The translations under genes were made by a program, and so were the position numbers. From Gossypium raimondii (lineage: Eukaryota > Streptophyta > Magnoliopsida > Malvales > Malvaceae): a DNA stretch of 64,000 bases. The notes under the pieces are model-generated. The model was not told the DNA's origin. It did no database searches and worked only from the letters and a program-made list of their open reading frames with translations. This document shows positions 58,411 through 64,000 of this stretch, one piece after another. Every line of letters begins with the position of its first letter. Position 1 is the first letter of the stretch. The stretch spans positions 52,051,733 to 52,115,732 of the forward strand of contig NC_068571.1 in NCBI RefSeq assembly GCF_025698545.1, read 5' to 3'.

Positions 58411-61400
58411 ATGTCGAATGATTACATAAATGTTCAAAGGAGGCCACTTATGGAGTTCTTAACATGTCCCCTTTGTTCAAACATTTATAGGGAAGCAACT
58501 ACCATATGTGTTTGCCTTCATACATGTAAGTATTTTTCACCACAAATTTGCTTCCCTTCATAGGCTTTTCATTGCATGCTCTCACTATTTCAGTTCAACA
58601 ATTAGAAATTTGTCGAGTTATAAGTAAAGTCTAAAGTCCCAATCTTGTTAGTAGTAAACAGGGGCGAAGCTAACATTTTTTAAGGGAGATCGAGATTAAA
58701 TTATATATTTTTATGAGAGCTAAAATACATTTTTATTATTGTATTGGTTTATATCTTTATGATTTTCAAAAGGATTAAAGCACCAATTTTCATTTTGCAC
58801 CAAAACTCCTGCCAACCCTCCCCTTCGCCCTTGGTAGAGAATACAACCTTAGGAAAGCTTTGCATTCTATTTAAGGGTCTGAACTGGTTGGATTTTGAAT
58901 TTTGGACCATTGTGACTATTGTATAGAAAAGACATTTTTAGAGTTGCTTAATGCTAAACATTCTCTTACTGTCCAAAAACAACAAGAAAACATTGCTGGT
59001 ATATGTTTCTAAATTGCTTGACGTTGAAATTACATTGTGTGTGCGTCCTACAGTTTGCAAACAATGCATCTATGAGAAAGTAGACAAGGAAAAAACACAT
59101 TACTGTCCAGTGTGCGATGCCTATCTGGGTTCCATTCCTCAACACATGTTAAGGTAAATTTTAAATTTGAACCAATTTGATTTTATTATAAAAGGTGAAT
59201 TATATGAATTTGTTTAATCTAAATTGGAATTGATATGAATTTGAAACGATTCAAACCCTAAATAATATGAACCTGAAATGATTTGAACTCATAATGACCC
59301 AACTCAAGAAATTTGAACATTAAACCCAAAACAACCTAAAGTTGATATGGCTTCAATTGAAATTGATTTGAATCTGAAATGATTACAACTCAAAATAACC
59401 CAAATCCAAAACAATCTGATTCTAAAATGACTCGAACAATTAACTAAAAATGACCCAACCTGAAAAATCATAATCCCAAAACAACTTGAATTTGAAACAA
59501 TTTAAATCCAAAATTTATGCAAACTTGAAATTGATCCAAATTAGAGTTGTTCATAGATCAGCTTAAAATACAAAATTTTATCCAAGTCCAGCCTAAGTTA
59601 AACCATGCTAAACGGATTACCCGACCTTTAGATAAGTTTAACCAAAAGTTAACATATTTGGAATTTGAAACTAACCCAAATTAAAATGACCAAAAAATTT
59701 AAAACCCGAATATGCCCGATCCAATCCCACCTAAAATCAATGGCATCACGTTTACAGATTTTACATCGGTTATTTATGTACCCAATTGCAATTTCATATT
59801 ATCATTTTATAGTCTCCATTTATTTACTTTTTTCTTTTACAGAAATGACCATAAATTGGAGAAACTTGTAAAGCAAATTTTTCCCCTGGAAAAGCCAAAT
59901 GAAGACAACACAGAAAATAGATTCTCAAATCATTCCATGAATCCTATCATGAAACAGGTATCATTTTTCACTAACACATTGTCTCTTGATGCTAAAATAG
60001 CTTTTATGCATATCATAGTACATTGCATTACACTCCCCCTTTTTTTTTATGTATTAGAATGAACTAGACAATTCCGAACCTACGGTACGCGAGTTTTCTC
60101 TTGAAAGATCAAGGAAAGGACTGTGCTGGGAACATCTAGGAGGTCGTAAAGATGGCGAAACTTATGGGACTGAAGTGCAAGTGAAGAGGAGGAGGAGGAT
60201 GCAGAGGAAGCCATATTGCAAATCTTTGATTGGCCAAAGAGAGGAGGGTTTGAAGATCGGGACCGCAAACGAGATGTCAAAAACCAATACGAGTGGTCTT
60301 GAGAAGCCAACTGATTCATTGAACCGATGCGGAGAAATTGTGTATCTAAACCAATATAGTGGTTGTTCCCCACGCCCTGTGTGGTTTTGCTTGCTTGCAA
60401 GTCAAGAAACGTAAGAAACGTTAATTATTAAAAAAATTTATCCTAAATTTTGAATCTTAAATTTTTTTTATTGGTTCTGTTGTTTCAGGAACGACATGGC
60501 ATTGCCTCAGATACCAAAACCTTTTATTAGTACCAAGTAAGTTAAACCCTTTATTAATTTGTGGATCCATTGTAGATTTACTTTTAATGTATTTGAGCAA
60601 TTGATTCAGGAATGGAGATTTAGCCATATCCATTGTGAACAAGTACCTTGCAATGAAGCTAAACCTCAAACATGAATCTGAGGTAATGCTGTTTATGCTT
60701 CCATATGTGTCCAAAGTACCATGGAAGAAGTTGTATTAAACCTCCAATTGCAATTTCCCTTTTTGTTTAAAAATAAATTAATTAGTCATTGTACGTTAGA
60801 TTTAAGAGCAAATTAGTTATTCAGTTAAAAATTTCATCCATTTCTATTGTCAAAAACCGATCCTTGTACCTCAGAATGAGGTACATGTGGCACACCAGGT
60901 GTAACCATCTAGTTATTTTTCCAATCACGACAATTTTTTATAGTAGAAATGAATGAAACTTTTAACAGAAAAGACCATTTTATTCTTTGATCTAACATAC
61001 AAGAACTAATGTACTTATTTTTTGAGTAAAGGGGATAAAATGCAATTTGACTCCTAACATAGAGGACTCCATGGTATTTTCATCGTATATGCTCTCACTT
61101 GCTGATTCATATTAATGATACATTCATAGCCTACAAGTAGTACAGTTGTTTGGTCGTGTCAGATTCAGGTTGCATCAATGAATGGCATTGACAACTAGTA
61201 TAGTTGTTCAAGCTCCACTTGACTAGAATATAGACCTTAAATTTGTTCAAATCCATCCATACTTGTAAACAATTAAACTCAAGACAGTTAGGCCCATCCC
61301 CTATATCATAAAAGGAAATTTTATTGAAACTCATTTTTCAAAGTCTAATATTTATGCCTAAATCTTTTTTATATTTTTTGGTTCCAGACTTTGAAAGATA

Positions 61401-61608
61401 TGATTTATGAAACATGCTTTGAATGCAGGTTGAAGTCATGTGTTTGGGTCATCCATTGATGCCAACCTTAACCCTAAACAACCTGATAGACACATGGCTA
61501 GAGGCCGTATCGGATATCGAACCGGTGCCGGCCGAGGAAGGCGACGGCAGGAACTTTTTGATGGAATTAACGTATAGAAGGTCCATGAAGCAGTGCACTT
61601 TGCAGTAA
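58411..61608 (+). CDS. DRIP-type RING E3 ubiquitin ligase, 7 coding exons
   Basis: Exons 58411-58525, 59054-59153, 59843-59957, 60058-60410, 60489-60536, 60610-60682 and 61429-61608 give 327 aa in one frame. The N-terminal C3HC4 RING is complete: C19-x2-C22-x12-C35-x-H37-x2-C40-x2-C43-x12-C56-x2-C59 (TCPLCSNIYREATTI; CLHTFCKQCIYEK; CPVCDAYLG). The split codon for the Phe in HTF is as in DRIP genes. A basic patch (residues 153-161, KRRRRMQRK) is a likely nuclear signal. The C-terminus (about 229-327; IVNKYLAMKLNLKHESEVEV, PTLTLNNLIDTWLEAV) is the RAWUL-like ubiquitin-fold of DRIP/PcG RING proteins. Arabidopsis DRIP1/2 ubiquitinate DREB2A in the nucleus and restrain drought responses. This protein is shorter than they are, about 420 aa as I recall; the middle region is reduced. 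Close DRIP-like paralogues are possible, so no symbol is given. Confidence 0.87.
58660..58835. repeat. Small dispersed repeat in DRIP-type intron 1
   Basis: 'ggggcgaagctaacattttt' to 'cccttcgcccttggtag', a family also seen at 28608, 46780 and 49418. The ends are weakly inverted. Confidence 0.5.
59154..59842 (+). repeat. DRIP-type intron 2 with degenerate 'gaaatgatttgaa / tgacccaa' micro-repeats
   Basis: From 59215 to 59560 short variants of 'cctgaaatgatttgaactc' and 'aaaatgacccaacctgaaa' recur many times without a fixed period. Confidence 0.5.
60712..61080. repeat. Foldback MITE, family M1, copy 6 (within DRIP-type intron 6)
   Basis: Left 'aaagtaccatggaagaagtt', right 'agaggactccatggtatttt'. 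Interior arms 'aatttcatccatttctattg' and 'gtagaaatgaatgaaacttt' are inverted complements. It sits wholly inside the 60683-61428 intron. Confidence 0.85.
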
Positions 61609-62447
61609 AATTCAAATGGGCTGGAGCCTATGATATCTTCCCAATTGATAAACTCTCCAAATTAATACACAATAGTTTCAATTAATTATACATTTTTTGT
61701 TTTTCTTCTGTTGTTTTTGGTTCATAAATTGGTGTTGGTTCCATTAGTTTTGGTCTCTAATCAATCTTAAAACTTGAATTAAATAATATTTATTGGACTA
61801 TATTTGACAAATTAAATAAATTCACAATTTTAACACTAAATTTATTCTATTAACAAAATCATGAAAAATTCAAACTTAATAATATTAGTTATTAATTTTC
61901 ATCAAATCAACCCTAAAATTCAAATTAAATATTAAAAGTTAACGCTGTTATTATTAGATACCAAAATATAAAAATTTTATCAAATACAAGCACCAAAATA
62001 CACCCAAAAATAACACAAGTACCATGTTAAAAAAAAGTGCCTTGGCACATTCAATAATTTAGTAAACACCCATTTATGAACATAAAGCATGCAATCTAAA
62101 AGAAAATGAAGAAAGATTAAAAATTGCTTAAGTTATATTGTTGGTTATTTTAGTTTATTTATTTTTTGAATTAGAATTAAAATTTTAAAATTCGAAAATA
62201 TAGAGACTTAAATATGATCAAAATGGAGAGTTAACGACTAAATCCATATCTTAATTGAATCCGCAACTTACGCAAATTACAAAAATTGAAAAATAAAATT
62301 TAACCAAAAATCAATTAAATTACACGCTACACGAACATCAAAAGTAGGGGAAAAAACGAATTTTTCAGCATTATTGATTAATATTTATGATAAAGCAAAA
62401 GAAAAAATTGAACCTACTCCAACATCAAATGCAGGAAGAAAACTCAC
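61609..62447. other. Space between two convergent genes
   Basis: 3' ends of the DRIP-type (+) and ACBP (-) genes face each other across about 840 bp of AT-rich sequence. No gene or element recognised. Confidence 0.45.
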
Positions 62448-63802
62448 TCATTTAGCAGATTGTCCCAGAAATTCCTTCACCTTTGCAATATATTCAGTCA
62501 TTGCTTGTTCTTTGGTCTTCCCTATGTTTTTTAAATTAAGATACAAAGCACATCATTCTTTTCAGGTTAATTGCATAAGACACACTTAAACTAAAGTATT
62601 ATTCCAATTAGATCCTATCATCAGTCTAGCAGATAACATTGATTTTAAAAATGCTTATTAAATCCATATGTTTTTTAAAACGTAACCATGTCAGATCCGG
62701 GGATGCATTTAACAAAAAACTAGGAGCGGGGGCAGGAAATTCTTTATATATATATCCCTTTTTAACTTTAAGAAGATAGTATAATGGTAAAATTGTACTT
62801 TGACCCTCCAAACAATTTTTTGGTTTCGCACTTTGACTAAAACAATTTCTGGCTAGATTGATAGGGAAAAGAAAACCCTTGATTGGCACAATACGTTAGT
62901 TTAAGGATCCAATGTTTTGAAGTATATTACTAATTTAAAATTTATTTCATAATTTGAGATGTCTAGTGCAATTAATCCTTTAATTTTTTTATTTTTTTTC
63001 ATTTTTATACCTTCAACAGCTTTCCAAGCATCCCATTTAGCTCTGTCTGTGGGGCTTAACATTCCAGGACGATCTGCAAGATGTATAATCATATATTATC
63101 TATTAAATATAACTATTACATTAAATTATTAAACTCAGTTAAAAATGATAAAATTTATATTTGTATATATAAATATATTTATACTTAGATAATTGAAGTA
63201 TATTTGAATATATAATAAAAATTTTTAAATTATCGATAAATCTAAAATGGTACAATAAAATACAACAAAGCCAGTAAAAAAGGTCGACTGTATGAAAAGG
63301 CAAACAGAAGAATAATAAAATTATACTTTAACCCTTTAAAAATTTATAATTCTCACCAAAAAAAATACCTTCTCCTACCAATAGAGGTATCAATAGCAAA
63401 ACAAAAAATGATAAACTTATCGATATTGCACCAATAAGAAAATTATTTGGTCCACTCCAGTAGAGCTTAAGTAAAATAAAACACCACCATATGCTCTATT
63501 CTATTTCATTCATTTAACCCTACTTGTGGAAAACGGAATGATCCATAACTGTGATTTGCGTACCCGTATTAACATTTCCAACCATTGCTTGTTTATATAA
63601 GCCGTATAATATCAGCTTATCTGCATCTTTTGTTGATGGAGGCAAGGTTTTGGCCTTGTTAGCATACTCTTGGAAATCCTCCTATGCACACAACATAAAC
63701 GTTTACAAAAAGAAGAATAAAAATTTTTTAATCTTAAAAATGATATTATTAAAACGAGAAATTACGGATTTTAAAAACATAAAAACATACCACTAAACCC
63801 AT
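62448..63802 (-). CDS. ACBP6: Small cytosolic acyl-CoA-binding protein, 4 exons
   Basis: Exons 63791-63802 (only Met-Gly-Leu-Val), 63564-63681, 63011-63073 and 62448-62521 give 88 aa in frame. Plant small ACBPs are about 90 aa. Conserved segments are KLILYGLYKQAMVGNVNT, RPGMLSPTDRAKWDAWK and EYIAKVKEF. Residues corresponding to the acyl-CoA/phosphate contacts of bovine ACBP are present (Y30, K34, K56, Y75). Position 44 is Asp where TSRP is usual (here TDRP), and the codon spans the exon 2/3 junction. There is no signal peptide or membrane segment, so the protein should be cytosolic. It buffers and carries long-chain acyl-CoA esters and, in Arabidopsis ACBP6, phosphatidylcholine. It converges on the DRIP-type gene. 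The symbol is by class, not a checked orthologue. Confidence 0.92.
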
Positions 63803-64000
63803 GTTTTGGTTTTTGAGTTTTGTATGTAACGATAGCTGATTGTTGTGAATCAAACATGAAAGCTTAGCTGATATAAATGGCGAAAATAATTTTTGTAGAA
63901 ATGTTCGTATGACAGATTGGTCATTTGTGTTTCTATGTAGATGAACATGAATTTTAAAAGTAAATGTTTTTTAAAAAAAGTGGTCCTACCATTCGGATTT
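63803..64000. promoter_or_regulatory. 5' flank of the ACBP gene
   Basis: Contains the 5' leader and probably the core promoter. The only TATA-like string on the minus strand is weak (ATTTATATC near 63875). Cut by the window end. Confidence 0.35.

Noticed and set aside
60080..60400. Minus-strand 106-codon frame with a serine run
   Set aside because: Antisense to DRIP-type exon 4.

Overview
This 64 kb window is AT-rich nuclear DNA of a dicot plant. Spliced genes with short exons sit among many degenerate transposable elements. The dispersed repeats and LTR termini (TGTAATGACCC- and TGTAACA-type) look like those I associate with cotton and relatives (Gossypium, Malvaceae). That assignment rests on recognition, not on a search. 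I see no tRNA or rRNA genes, no CRISPR array and no bacterial features.

Seven protein-coding loci can be supported. In order they are: (1) the last exon of an OXIDATIVE STRESS 3-like gene (+, 720-1158, 5' part outside the window); (2) an intronless germin-like/ABP19 gene (-, 2147-2773); (3) a complete 24-exon CTR9 (VIP6/ELF8) gene, the TPR scaffold of the Paf1 complex (-, 6587-16488, 1096 aa); (4) a three-exon R2R3-MYB of the TT2 type (-, 32134-34076, 254 aa); (5) a two-domain stress-response A/B-barrel (Dabb) UP3-like gene with a plastid-type N-terminus (-, 49968-50762); (6) a seven-exon DRIP-type RING E3 ubiquitin ligase (+, 58411-61608, 327 aa); (7) a four-exon small cytosolic acyl-CoA-binding protein gene (-, 62448-63802, 88 aa). 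Reading frame is conserved across every splice junction I placed. The genes belong to unrelated pathways and do not form a cluster; several are linked to stress or development.

The gene-poor stretches (16.7-32 kb, 34.3-49.9 kb, 52.2-56.2 kb) are mostly transposon debris. They hold an inverted pair of related TGTAACA-type LTRs (18.8-21.1 kb and 23.4-25.9 kb), a truncated copia element (LTR, primer-binding site, broken gag), a TGTAATGACCC-type LTR, two RNase H-bearing LINE fragments, a captured scrap of a mitochondrial carrier gene, and at least six families of non-autonomous TIR elements. One foldback family of about 300-370 bp occurs six times.

The most unusual structure is a run of eight short palindromes at a nearly constant 33-bp spacing inside the 18.8 kb LTR. 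Both stem arms change together from unit to unit, in a three-unit rotation. A second, unrelated LTR at 38.3 kb carries four palindromes of similar spacing with the same kind of arm-to-arm covariation. Other points are a germin whose fourth metal-ligand histidine is tyrosine, a probable GC-AG intron in CTR9, a rearranged UP3 locus, and three places where repeats or duplications order the insertion events.
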